Assembly: GCF_000294775.2 (NCBI RefSeq)
Contig: NZ_CP015506.1
Coordinates: 3,261,501-3,325,500 of the forward strand
Reading direction: 5' to 3'
Source: Cytobacillus oceanisediminis 2691
GTDB taxonomy: Bacteria > Bacillota > Bacilli > Bacillales > Cytobacillaceae
DNA: 64,000 bases
Position numbers and translations under genes: made by a program. Below are positions 49,024-57,337 of the stretch, one piece after another. Position 1 is the first letter of the stretch. The number at the start of each line of letters is the position of its first letter. The notes beneath the pieces are model-generated. The model was not told where the DNA came from. It worked only from the letters and a program-made list of their open reading frames with translations, and did not search any database.

Positions 49024-50178
49024 CTACTCAAGCTCCAGCATGAGATTTTGGGCCTGTATGGCCGCCCCAAGAACAACTCCGTTCTCGCTTAATTCCGAAT
49101 ATACGATTCTCACCGATTGCTTCAATGGCTCCCATATATATAACTCGCATTTTTGCTCAATGGCTTGCTTCATTTCAGGCAGCTTCTCAATCGTATTGCC
49201 GCTCAAGATAATGACTTCAGGATTATATAGACAGAGGAGGTTGCTGATGGCCAATGCAATATAAGTGGAGGCTCTATCCATAATATTTAGTGCCCAGGGC
49301 TCCCGGTCCCGGTAGGATTGGAACACATCTTTTATAGAAGAAATATCCTTTACTTTCCTGCTGTCAGCAAGGATCGCCCCTTCAGAAATATAGGTTGCAA
49401 GACAGCCTATTTTGCCGCAATTGCAGACATTGCCAGTAGGATCAATCACGGTATGCCCGATTTCCCCTGCATTATTGGTTTCCCCTCTGTAAATGTCTCC
49501 ATTAAGCATGATAGAAGAGCCTATTCCTGACCCAATGCCTATTAATATGGAATTCTGCGAATTCTTCGCTTTGCCTGTAAAGCTCTCTGCCACAATCTTC
49601 ATTTTTAATTCATTATCTACTATGACATTAAAAGAGGTAAGCTTTTGCAGATCTTCAGCCAGGCTTGCATCTTTCCACTTTAACTGATCCGATATCTTTA
49701 CAATTCCGTTTTTATAATCAATATATCCAGGTAAACCGACTGCCAGGCCCATTATTTTAGCAGCAGGAATCTCGTTTTCATCCATGATCTTTCGAATGAC
49801 CGCATCTATTTTATGAAGTGTTTCCATATAACTCTCTGATTCATTTCTTTTACTCTTATGTAATGAAACCATTTCTCCAATATAATTGACAATTCCAACC
49901 TTCAGCAGGGATTTATCAATTTCAATGCCAACTGTATAAAGCACATCTCCGCGAACTTCCAGCAAGGTTGCTTTTCTCCCTACTCCCGATGCAACTGCCT
50001 CCGTTTCCCTTAGATAGCCCTGCAGCTGAAGCTCAGTGACAATTCGTGTTATGGAAGTCGGGCTCATCCCCGTCATTTTTGCAATATCTATCCTTGATAT
50101 AGGAGACTTGGTCTTTAAAATATCAAGAACAAGATTTTTATTTTGTCTTTTCATTAAAAGCTGATCGTGTTTCTCCAT
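49024..50178 (-). CDS. ROK family transcriptional regulator
   Basis: A 384-residue XylR/NagC-type repressor. The N-terminal winged helix (about 10-70) has ISRIDIAKMTGMSPTSITRIV. The sugar-kinase-like domain has AGEIGHTVIDPTG followed by the zinc motif CNCGKIGCLATYIS, which holds the three Cys of ROK proteins. The ATP-binding Asp-Gly-x-Gly motif of true kinases is not conserved, as in regulators. It probably senses the sugar handled by the genes upstream. A large inverted repeat at 50317-50361 lies in its leader. Confidence 0.92.
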   Translation of the reverse strand: MEKHDQLLMKRQNKNLVLDILKTKSPISRIDIAKMTGMSPTSITRIVTELQLQGYLRETEAVASGVGRKATLLEVRGDVLYTVGIEIDKSLLKVGIVNYIGEMVSLHKSKRNESESYMETLHKIDAVIRKIMDENEIPAAKIMGLAVGLPGYIDYKNGIVKISDQLKWKDASLAEDLQKLTSFNVIVDNELKMKIVAESFTGKAKNSQNSILIGIGSGIGSSIMLNGDIYRGETNNAGEIGHTVIDPTGNVCNCGKIGCLATYISEGAILADSRKVKDISSIKDVFQSYRDREPWALNIMDRASTYIALAISNLLCLYNPEVIILSGNTIEKLPEMKQAIEQKCELYIWEPLKQSVRIVYSELSENGVVLGAAIQAQNLMLELE

Positions 50179-50316
50179 TATCCTACCTTCTTTATGCCTG
50201 CAGATTTAGACTTCCAACTCTGAAGGTGCATTTAAAGAATCGTGTTGACTCTCGCCTTCATTGGAAAAACCAACAACATCCTTTAAAACTAAATCACTTT
50301 TCTGTGCAAGTTCGTT

Positions 50317-50361
50317 AAAGCTTCCAAAAGAGAAATCTTACGTTTCCATTTTGGAAGCTTT
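50317..50361. promoter_or_regulatory. Probable ROK operator (13-bp arms)
   Basis: AAAGCTTCCAAAA (50317-50329) and TTTTGGAAGCTTT (50349-50361) are perfect inverted arms with a 19-base centre that contains a further TTTCCA. A TATAAT box on the minus strand (50386-50381) lies just upstream, so the repeat falls in the 5' leader of the ROK gene, suited to autoregulation. It could also act as a terminator for the preceding isomerase gene, but no T run follows. Confidence 0.55.
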
Positions 50362-50411
50362 CATTGGAAATCCCTATCTCATTATACACTTTGTTCAAAG
50401 CATGAATCCAT

Positions 50412-51308
50412 TTACCTAAAGCTTTTAATGAACCCTACCGCTTCCGCGATATCACGGATTGGATTTTGGTCCACTTCTCTTTCAATCGTTAAGTACCCTT
50501 GATAATTAATTTCGTTCAAAGCATTGAAGTAAGCCTCGAAGTCAACATTTCCCTTTCCGAGCGGAAGCTCCCTAAAATATTCACCTGAGGCAACCATTTC
50601 GGCAATTTTCGCATGGTCTGTACCGCCGCAATATCCAAGGAACCCGTAGACATCACGGGGATCAGCAGGCTTAAGCCTTTTTCCATCCTTCACATGTGTA
50701 TGGACAATATAATCCTTTAGGAGCCTAACACCAGCTGCCGGGTCATCTCCGGTTACCATAACCATATTCGCTGGATCGAAATTAACTGACACTCCATTTG
50801 TGCTCAGGGTATCCAGGAAGTCTTTAAGCCTGGCAGAAGGTTCAGGACCTGTCTCAATGGCAAAGTAGGCATTCATGCTTCTTGCGTAAACAGCCAGTTC
50901 TTCACATGCTGTCTGCATGGCTTCATATATGGGGCTGTCCTGCTCTTCAGGAATAATGCCAATATGCGTCGTCACAATATTTGTTCCCAATTCTGCAGCG
51001 AGATCCAAAATGCGTTTGGATTTTTCGATCTTAATTGGATTTTGCTCAGCATCCTGAAACCCATGCCCTCCAAGGTCGCCGCAAAGTGCCGATATTTCCA
51101 GTCCAATGGAATCCAAATAGCTTTTAAGTTTTTTTCGGGAAGTTTGATCCATATTTTCAGGAGCCATTTCTCCTTCAACGGCATATATTTGTACACCATC
51201 AGCTCCCATATCCCTGCAGACTTTAAGTCCTTCGTACAAGGGCAGCCGCAGACTATCCACCATGACACCAATTTTATTTGAAAGTTTCACAGTCTCCATT
51301 TTAAGCAA
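50412..51308 (-). CDS. Sugar phosphate isomerase/epimerase (TIM barrel) 2
   Basis: A 298-residue xylose-isomerase-like barrel. Metal and active-site residues occur in FAIETGPEP (Glu), VNFDPANMVM (Asp), VHTHVKDG (His, Lys) and LTIERE (Glu). TTG at 51308 is chosen since GAGG is six bases upstream and the frame overlaps the dehydrogenase gene by eight bases; an ATG at 51299 is possible. It is coupled with the Gfo/Idh/MocA dehydrogenase, a pairing seen in inositol and keto-sugar pathways. Confidence 0.86.
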   Translation of the reverse strand: MLKMETVKLSNKIGVMVDSLRLPLYEGLKVCRDMGADGVQIYAVEGEMAPENMDQTSRKKLKSYLDSIGLEISALCGDLGGHGFQDAEQNPIKIEKSKRILDLAAELGTNIVTTHIGIIPEEQDSPIYEAMQTACEELAVYARSMNAYFAIETGPEPSARLKDFLDTLSTNGVSVNFDPANMVMVTGDDPAAGVRLLKDYIVHTHVKDGKRLKPADPRDVYGFLGYCGGTDHAKIAEMVASGEYFRELPLGKGNVDFEAYFNALNEINYQGYLTIEREVDQNPIRDIAEAVGFIKSFR

Positions 51309-52362
51309 ATGTCACCTCACTTTTCTTATCAGCCGCTTCATAAATGCCAGCGAGGATTTTCATCATTTCCACCCCATCTTCAACGGGCGCCAAAGGATTT
51401 GTTCCTGTTATGCAGCTTGAAACAAAGGAATCGATCTGATTCTGAAAGGCATTGGCAAAATCAAATGTTAAATGATCCATTTGCGGGTGAATATTTAAAA
51501 TGGTGTTATTTTCTTCCCTAACAATGGCCAATTCAGGCTCTAGTTCTGCGCCGCCTTTTGTGCCATATAATTTGACTCCAATTTCATCTTGCTTCGCATG
51601 AAGTGTATAGGATACATCCACAAATAAAGAGGCACCGTTCTCAAACGTTATAAGGGCATTTGCTAAATCTTCTACTGTATTCCGGTCTTTTTGATAATCT
51701 GCCGCTTTATAAAAGCGCAAATTCTCGACATTCCCTCTGTTCCCCAGCTTGCTGTACACATTCCCGGAAATCGACTTCACTTTAGGGCGGCCCATAAGAT
51801 ACCAGCACACATCGATGACATGGACACCAAGGTCAATTAAAGGGCCTCCCCCAGACCGATCCTTGTCTGCAAACCAGCCGCCTGGATTTCCGAGACGGCG
51901 CAGGCATGATGCTTTCGCATAGTAAATGTCGCCTAAAGTTCCGTTATCAACAAAAGCTTTCAGCACTTTTGTATTTGTAGCAAACCTTCGGACGAAGCCT
52001 ACCTGCAGGGTTTTCCCGCTATTCCTTACAGCTGCTTCCACTTTTAACGCTTCTTCCACATTCATGGCCAAAGGCTTTTCTACCAGTACATGTTTTCCAG
52101 CGTGTAGTGCCCCAACAGATATTTCCGCATGGCTATTATTCCAGGTGCAAATGCTTACTGCATCGATATTTGGGTCACTATACACCTCTTCTATATTCCT
52201 ATATACACGGCTGATTCCATATTCCAGCGCTTTCGCTTCCGCTCTTTCCGCAGAATAATCAAAAACTCCGTACAGGACAGCATCAGAATTGCTGGCAAAG
52301 GACTTGAAGTGCATATCAGATATGGATCCTGCTCCTATGATACAGACTCTTAAAGGCTCCAC
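51301..52362 (-). CDS. Gfo/Idh/MocA family oxidoreductase 2
   Basis: The start GTG at 52362 (MEPLRVCIIGAG) is chosen because AAAGG lies nine bases upstream and it clears the previous stop; a GTG three codons earlier would overlap it. The 353-residue protein has Rossmann motif CIIGAGSISDMHF, the EKP motif GKHVLVEKPLAMN (about 95-107) and GGGPLIDLGVHVIDVCWYL with the catalytic His. It oxidises a sugar, glycoside or cyclitol hydroxyl with NAD(P). It is flanked on both sides by TIM-barrel isomerases, so a three-enzyme oxidation-isomerisation module is likely. Confidence 0.88.
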   Translation of the reverse strand: MEPLRVCIIGAGSISDMHFKSFASNSDAVLYGVFDYSAERAEAKALEYGISRVYRNIEEVYSDPNIDAVSICTWNNSHAEISVGALHAGKHVLVEKPLAMNVEEALKVEAAVRNSGKTLQVGFVRRFATNTKVLKAFVDNGTLGDIYYAKASCLRRLGNPGGWFADKDRSGGGPLIDLGVHVIDVCWYLMGRPKVKSISGNVYSKLGNRGNVENLRFYKAADYQKDRNTVEDLANALITFENGASLFVDVSYTLHAKQDEIGVKLYGTKGGAELEPELAIVREENNTILNIHPQMDHLTFDFANAFQNQIDSFVSSCITGTNPLAPVEDGVEMMKILAGIYEAADKKSEVTFA

Positions 52363-52367
52363 TTTCT

Positions 52368-53276
52368 TCACCCTTTCAAAACCGGCTTAGAATCATTCAC
52401 TGCTTGCACTTCATTCCATAATCTTCTTACATTATCCATGCCAATTTTGGACCCGGTCCTGCAATCTTCCATGCCTTCAAATTCCACTGTTAAATAGCCA
52501 TCATATCCGGAGCCCTTTATCAATCTGATAATCTCGCGTATATTTAAATCTCCGTGGCCCACGATGGCTCCGCGCAAATAGTTTTCATTTACCGTTCTGA
52601 ACCATACTCCATCACCCGGGTTTTCAAAATAAGGGCGAATATAGAAATCTTTTAAATGGACCGTTGCCGCGTATTTCAGATTCTTTTTTACCCCAACGAG
52701 CGGATCCTCATCAATGCAAAGGAAGTTGCCGACATCGAGAGTTGTTTTGAAGTTAGGACGGTCCACCTCATGAATAACCCGCTGTACCCGGTCGCTCGAT
52801 TGGACATTGAATCCGTGGTTTTCAATGGTTGTCGTAATTCCGTATTGTGCTGCGTAATCTGCGATTTGACGGCTTCCTTCTACTAGCTTATCAAAATGCT
52901 CTTCGAAGTAATGAATCGTCATTTCTTCCGGCTTCAGCTGAAATGCTGTTACATCATGGCGCATAATCTTAATGCCCATGAGATTAACGATATCCACATG
53001 CTCCTTCAGTCTCTCCACTTCTTGTTCGAATGCTTCCTGTGTCGGCTGAACAAAATTAGCCGGCAGGGAATAGGCAGAAAGTTCAATTCCTGCTGATTCT
53101 GCTCTCTTCTTAATTTGATGTGCCAGCTCCGCATTATCCACAACCGAGAAGCCATAAGGAACGATCTCCATGTGCTCCCCGCCATTTTCGGCAATCCAGT
53201 CGATCACATCCAAAACCGTCATATTGCCATCTCTTAATTCTCTTACTAAACTGTACGTGCTAAGTCCAACCTTCAT
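52368..53276 (-). CDS. Sugar phosphate isomerase/epimerase (TIM barrel) 1
   Basis: A 302-residue member of the same fold, with TTIENHGFN (Glu, His), TLDVGNFLCID (Asp), VHLKDFY (His, Lys) and LTVEFEG (Glu). It is only distantly similar to the barrel encoded at 50412-51308, so the two probably catalyse different steps. AGGAGAGG precedes the ATG. It opens the enzyme part of the locus, 190 bases after the ABC transporter genes. Confidence 0.86.
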   Translation of the reverse strand: MKVGLSTYSLVRELRDGNMTVLDVIDWIAENGGEHMEIVPYGFSVVDNAELAHQIKKRAESAGIELSAYSLPANFVQPTQEAFEQEVERLKEHVDIVNLMGIKIMRHDVTAFQLKPEEMTIHYFEEHFDKLVEGSRQIADYAAQYGITTTIENHGFNVQSSDRVQRVIHEVDRPNFKTTLDVGNFLCIDEDPLVGVKKNLKYAATVHLKDFYIRPYFENPGDGVWFRTVNENYLRGAIVGHGDLNIREIIRLIKGSGYDGYLTVEFEGMEDCRTGSKIGMDNVRRLWNEVQAVNDSKPVLKG

Positions 53277-53465
53277 GAAAATCCTCTCCTATTTCCAGTA
53301 TTTTTATAGTGAATTTGCAGGAATGCAGATATTCCGCCAAGTGGCCGATATTTTAAACATGTGATCGAAAAAATTAAATTCTGAACTATATCTCCGAAAA
53401 TGACCGATAAATTCCTGCAGTGCGTAAAATCCTTAAGATAAATCTCCTTGAATCAGCACGTTTGG

Positions 53466-54440
53466 CTAATCCATTAAATGACATGCAACAAAATGATCAT
53501 CAGCCAGTCCTTTTTTCACCTCTGGTTCCACTGTTCTGCAAATATCCATACAGGCAGGACACCTCGTGTGAAAGCGGCAACCGGATGGAGGGTTAACCGG
53601 ACTCGGCAAGTCTCCCTGCAGGACAATCCGCTCCCTTCTCAGCCGCGGATCCGGGACTGGCACAGAAGATAACAGTGCTTTTGTATAAGGATGCTGCGGA
53701 TTTGAGAAGATGACATCCTTCGGACCTGATTCAACAATGGTGCCAAGATACATGACCCCGATGCTGTCGCTGATATGTTCGACTACACTTAGATCATGAG
53801 AAATAAATAGATAGGTAAGATTAAATTCAGTCTGCAAATCCTTTAATAAGTTCAGGATTTGAGATTGAATGGAAACATCAAGAGCGGACACGGGTTCATC
53901 AGCTATAATGAGCTTAGGCTTCATAATCAGCGCCCTGGCTATGCCGATCCGCTGGCGCTGGCCGCCGCTGAATTCATGAGCATACCGGTCTGCATGATGT
54001 TCTGTAAGTCCAACGACTTCGAGCATTTCTGACACCAGGTGATTCCGTTCGGCTTTTGATAGTTTCGTATGGATCACAAGAGGTTCGGCAATAATCTCTC
54101 TTACTTTCATTCTTGGATTGAGAGATGCATAAGGGTCCTGAAAGATCATCTGCACCTTTCTTCTTACCAATTTCAGCTGTGATTCTTTCTTTTGTGAAAT
54201 TTCTTCGCCATCAATCCAGATTTCACCGTGGCTTGGAGTCAGCAGCCTTGAGATCAGCCGGCCTGTTGTAGACTTGCCGCACCCGCTTTCTCCAACCAGA
54301 CTGTATGTAGTCCCCTGCTCGATACCGAACGACACATCATGAACTGCCTTTAATGATCTCTTTTTGGCAAACATGCCGCCAGGAAGCGTGAATGACTTCC
54401 TCAGCCCGTTTATTTTCAGCAGTGTCTCAGGCATATACAT
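53466..54440 (-). CDS. Peptide-type ABC transporter ATP-binding protein (OppF/DppF-like)
   Basis: A 324-residue ATPase starting MYMPETLLKING (GGGAGG upstream). Walker A GESGCGKSTTG, Q-loop MIFQDPYASLNP, signature EFSGGQRQRIGIARAL, Walker B LIIADEPVSALD and the C-terminal oligopeptide-ABC extension with CRFHTRCPACMDIC, which holds Fe-S/zinc-like cysteines in this family. It pairs with the OppD-type ATPase, whose gene overlaps it by 14 bases. The importer substrate is not necessarily a peptide: many bacterial members move oligosaccharides. Confidence 0.92.
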   Translation of the reverse strand: MYMPETLLKINGLRKSFTLPGGMFAKKRSLKAVHDVSFGIEQGTTYSLVGESGCGKSTTGRLISRLLTPSHGEIWIDGEEISQKKESQLKLVRRKVQMIFQDPYASLNPRMKVREIIAEPLVIHTKLSKAERNHLVSEMLEVVGLTEHHADRYAHEFSGGQRQRIGIARALIMKPKLIIADEPVSALDVSIQSQILNLLKDLQTEFNLTYLFISHDLSVVEHISDSIGVMYLGTIVESGPKDVIFSNPQHPYTKALLSSVPVPDPRLRRERIVLQGDLPSPVNPPSGCRFHTRCPACMDICRTVEPEVKKGLADDHFVACHLMD

Positions 54441-55416
54441 TCTTCCTCCCTTCTTCAATCATCCAGCAGCTGCACATTCTCCCATTTCCCAAATCAGTGG
54501 GATTCGGCTCTTCCTCTAAACAAATGGCCTTGACCTCAGTGCATCTTGGCGCAAATTTGCAGCCCTTTGGCATATTGCTGGGATCAGGCACATTCCCTTT
54601 AATGGATGTCAGTTTATCCTTCCTCTGCCCGATTTTTGGAACAGATCCTATCAGTCCTTTCGTATAAGGATGCTTGGGGCTTTCAAATAAATCGAATACA
54701 TTCGCTTCCTCTACTACGCGGCCTGCATACATGACTGCTACCCGGTCACACATTTCCGCCACTACACCCAGATCATGGGTAATTAATAGAACGGACATGC
54801 CTTCCTCTCGCTGCAGCTGTTTCATCAATTCCAATATTTGCGCCTGAATGGTTACATCCAGTGCAGTCGTCGGCTCATCTGCTATTAGAAGCTGAGGATT
54901 GCAGGACATGGCCATGGCAATCATAATCCTTTGCCGCATCCCCCCGGACAGCTGATGGGGAAATTCATAAACGATTTCTTCTGCCCGGGGAATCCCAACT
55001 TTCTTTAAAATAAAAATCACATGCTCCTTCGCCTGTTTTTCGTTTAAAGCAAGATGAAGCCGGATTGGCTCCAGCAGCTGTTCCCCTATTTTCATTACGG
55101 GATTTAATGAAGTCATCGGCTCCTGAAAGATCATGGCCATTTGTTTTCCGCGGATCTTTCTCATTTCCCGCTCTGATTTATGAGTAAGATCCTCGCCTTT
55201 AAAGGAAATGCTCCCGCCCGATATTTCTCCGCTAGTGCCTTTAAATAATTTCATGATTGACAGGGAGGTTAAACTTTTGCCGCAGCCGGATTCCCCTACG
55301 AGCCCGAGTACCTCTCCTTTATTGATATGAAAACTGACACCCCGCAAAATTTTCAGCTTTTCCTTATCCTTTGTAAATTGCGTCTCCAGCTCGTTAACCT
55401 GCAATAGCTTCTCCAT
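54427..55416 (-). CDS. Peptide-type ABC transporter ATP-binding protein (OppD/DppD-like)
   Basis: A 329-residue ATPase with Walker A GESGCGKSLTS, Q-loop MIFQEPMTSLNPVM, signature QLSGGMRQRIMIAMAM, Walker B LLIADEPTTALD, and the C-terminal motif GCKFAPRCTEVKAIC. It lies 14 bases behind the permease gene (55430) and in the same operon as the OppF-type ATPase. Confidence 0.92.
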   Translation of the reverse strand: MEKLLQVNELETQFTKDKEKLKILRGVSFHINKGEVLGLVGESGCGKSLTSLSIMKLFKGTSGEISGGSISFKGEDLTHKSEREMRKIRGKQMAMIFQEPMTSLNPVMKIGEQLLEPIRLHLALNEKQAKEHVIFILKKVGIPRAEEIVYEFPHQLSGGMRQRIMIAMAMSCNPQLLIADEPTTALDVTIQAQILELMKQLQREEGMSVLLITHDLGVVAEMCDRVAVMYAGRVVEEANVFDLFESPKHPYTKGLIGSVPKIGQRKDKLTSIKGNVPDPSNMPKGCKFAPRCTEVKAICLEEEPNPTDLGNGRMCSCWMIEEGRKNVYA

Positions 55417-55429
55417 TATTCAATCTCCC

Positions 55430-56326
55430 TTACTCATTCTTCGTTTTAGGGTCCAGGACATCCCGGAGCCCATCTCCGACAAGATTGAAAGCAAGCACTG
55501 TCAAAAAGATCGCTAATCCCGGCATCATGACAACATGGGAAGCTGTTCCTAAATAATCACGGCCAAGGCTGAGCATAGCACCCCAATCCGGTGTTTCAGG
55601 ACTGGCACCGAGACCCAGGAAACTCAAACTGGAGGCCGCTAAGATTGCCGTGCCAATTCTCATCGTAATAAATACGATTAAGCTTCCAAGAGTTTCAGGG
55701 AAAATGTGCTTGAACATAATTCTTCGGTGCGAGGCTCCCATTGATTTCGCTGCTTCCACAAAGACGGTCTCTTTCCCCTCCAATGTCGAGCCCCTTACCA
55801 GTCTTGCAAAAGATGGAATACTGAAAACGGATACTGCAATTACCACATTCGTTAATCCCGGCCCTAAAATGGCCACAATGGCGATTGCCAGCAGCAGATC
55901 CGGAAACGCAAACATGACATCACTGCCCCGCATTATAAGACGATCCAGCCAGCCGCCAAAATAACCGCTCATTAGTCCAAGGATGATTCCTCCAGCCGCC
56001 CCCAAAAAAACAGCCAGAAAACTGACACCAAGCGAAATTCTCGCACCGACGAGCAGCCGGCTGAAAATATCGCGTCCGTATTCATCCGTGCCTGCCCAAT
56101 GTTCATTGCTCGGACCCTGCAGCGTCGTATTATAATCGGGCTCATAAGGATCATAGGGTGCAATATAAGGCCCAATGATGGCAATGATGATTAGCAGCAG
56201 GATAAAAATGCTTGCCCCAAATGCCATTTTTTGCTTTTTCCAATTCTTAAAGAATTCTTTAACAGGTGAGTATTTTTTCTTTGGAATCACTGGGGTATAG
56301 GCATTTACTTCTTTTATGATTTCCAT
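55430..56326 (-). CDS. Peptide-type ABC transporter permease (OppC/DppC-like)
   Basis: A 298-residue permease with six helices. An N-terminal cytoplasmic stretch FFKNWKKQKMAFGASIFILL leads to TM1, and the extracytoplasmic HWAGTDEYGRDIFSRLLVGARIS motif is diagnostic of DppC/OppC. The coupling helix EAAKSMGASHRRIMFKHIFP lies in the cytoplasm. It forms the channel with the partner permease encoded 13 bases upstream. Confidence 0.93.
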   Translation of the reverse strand: MEIIKEVNAYTPVIPKKKYSPVKEFFKNWKKQKMAFGASIFILLLIIIAIIGPYIAPYDPYEPDYNTTLQGPSNEHWAGTDEYGRDIFSRLLVGARISLGVSFLAVFLGAAGGIILGLMSGYFGGWLDRLIMRGSDVMFAFPDLLLAIAIVAILGPGLTNVVIAVSVFSIPSFARLVRGSTLEGKETVFVEAAKSMGASHRRIMFKHIFPETLGSLIVFITMRIGTAILAASSLSFLGLGASPETPDWGAMLSLGRDYLGTASHVVMMPGLAIFLTVLAFNLVGDGLRDVLDPKTKNE

Positions 56327-56338
56327 GATTCCCCTCCT

Positions 56339-57262
56339 CTAGGAAACGTAGCGTATTTTCGGATTCAGCATACTGTACATGATGTCTACTATTAAATTAA
56401 CGAGAATAAATTCAATGGAAAAAAGCAATAGCTCGGCCTGAATGACTGGATAGTCCCTGAAGGCAATGGAATCAATCAGCAATCGTCCCATTCCCGGAAA
56501 ACTAAAGACGGTTTCTACTACAACTGATCCTCCAAGCAGGAAGCCAAACTGCAGCCCTGCAATAGTGACTACAGGAATTAAAGAGTTTCTCAATGCATGT
56601 TTTGGAATGACTACTGATTCCTTTAACCCTTTGGCTCTTCCCGTCCGGATAAAATCGGCTCTTAATGTTTCAAGCAATGATGACCGGGTAAATCTGGCAA
56701 GCATGGACATGATGCCTGCGCCTAAAGTGAGGGAAGGCAATATATAGGCTTTCCAGCTCTCGGCCCCCCCTGTTGGAAACCAGCCAAGCTGGACAGAAAA
56801 AATCTGAATAAGAATCAACCCAAGCCAGAATCCCGGCATGGAAATTCCAGAAACGGCTGTGACCATCCCAAGATAATCCGGCCATTTATTTTTGAATACC
56901 GCAGACAGTGTGCCTATTAACAAACCAAGCACCAATGCCCAGCCCATACTCATGAACGTTAAATAGATGGAGGGCATGAAGCGGTCTGCAAACATCTCTG
57001 AAACCGGAAGACCTGTCTTTAAGGAAGTCCCCAAATCTCCTTGAAACAAATTGCTCATGTATGTAATGTATTGATCCCAAATAGGTTTATCGAGCCCCAA
57101 TTCCGCCCTGATGATATTGACCTCTTCAAGAGTTGCATCCTTTCCGGCAACTAATCTGGCAGGATCTCCAGGAATTAAATGAGTGAAGAAAAAGATTAAT
57201 ATTGAAACAATAAATAGGATTGGGATCATTTCCAGGATTCTCTTCAGGATATATTGAAGCAA
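56339..57262 (-). CDS. Peptide-type ABC transporter permease (OppB/DppB-like)
   Basis: A 307-residue permease with six helices, starting LQYILKRILEMIPILFIVSI, the usual DppB N-terminus. The following FFTHLIPGDPARLVAG is the family periplasmic motif. The coupling helix is DFIRTGRAKGLKESVVIPKHALRNS (in two segments). It follows the binding-protein gene by about 75 bases. Confidence 0.93.
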   Translation of the reverse strand: MLQYILKRILEMIPILFIVSILIFFFTHLIPGDPARLVAGKDATLEEVNIIRAELGLDKPIWDQYITYMSNLFQGDLGTSLKTGLPVSEMFADRFMPSIYLTFMSMGWALVLGLLIGTLSAVFKNKWPDYLGMVTAVSGISMPGFWLGLILIQIFSVQLGWFPTGGAESWKAYILPSLTLGAGIMSMLARFTRSSLLETLRADFIRTGRAKGLKESVVIPKHALRNSLIPVVTIAGLQFGFLLGGSVVVETVFSFPGMGRLLIDSIAFRDYPVIQAELLLFSIEFILVNLIVDIMYSMLNPKIRYVS

Positions 57263-57337
57263 AATGAAAACCCCTTTCTTAGAAAGGAAGAGGCATTAGG
57301 TGGTACACAACCTTTGCCTCTTCTGATTACCTTGCTT

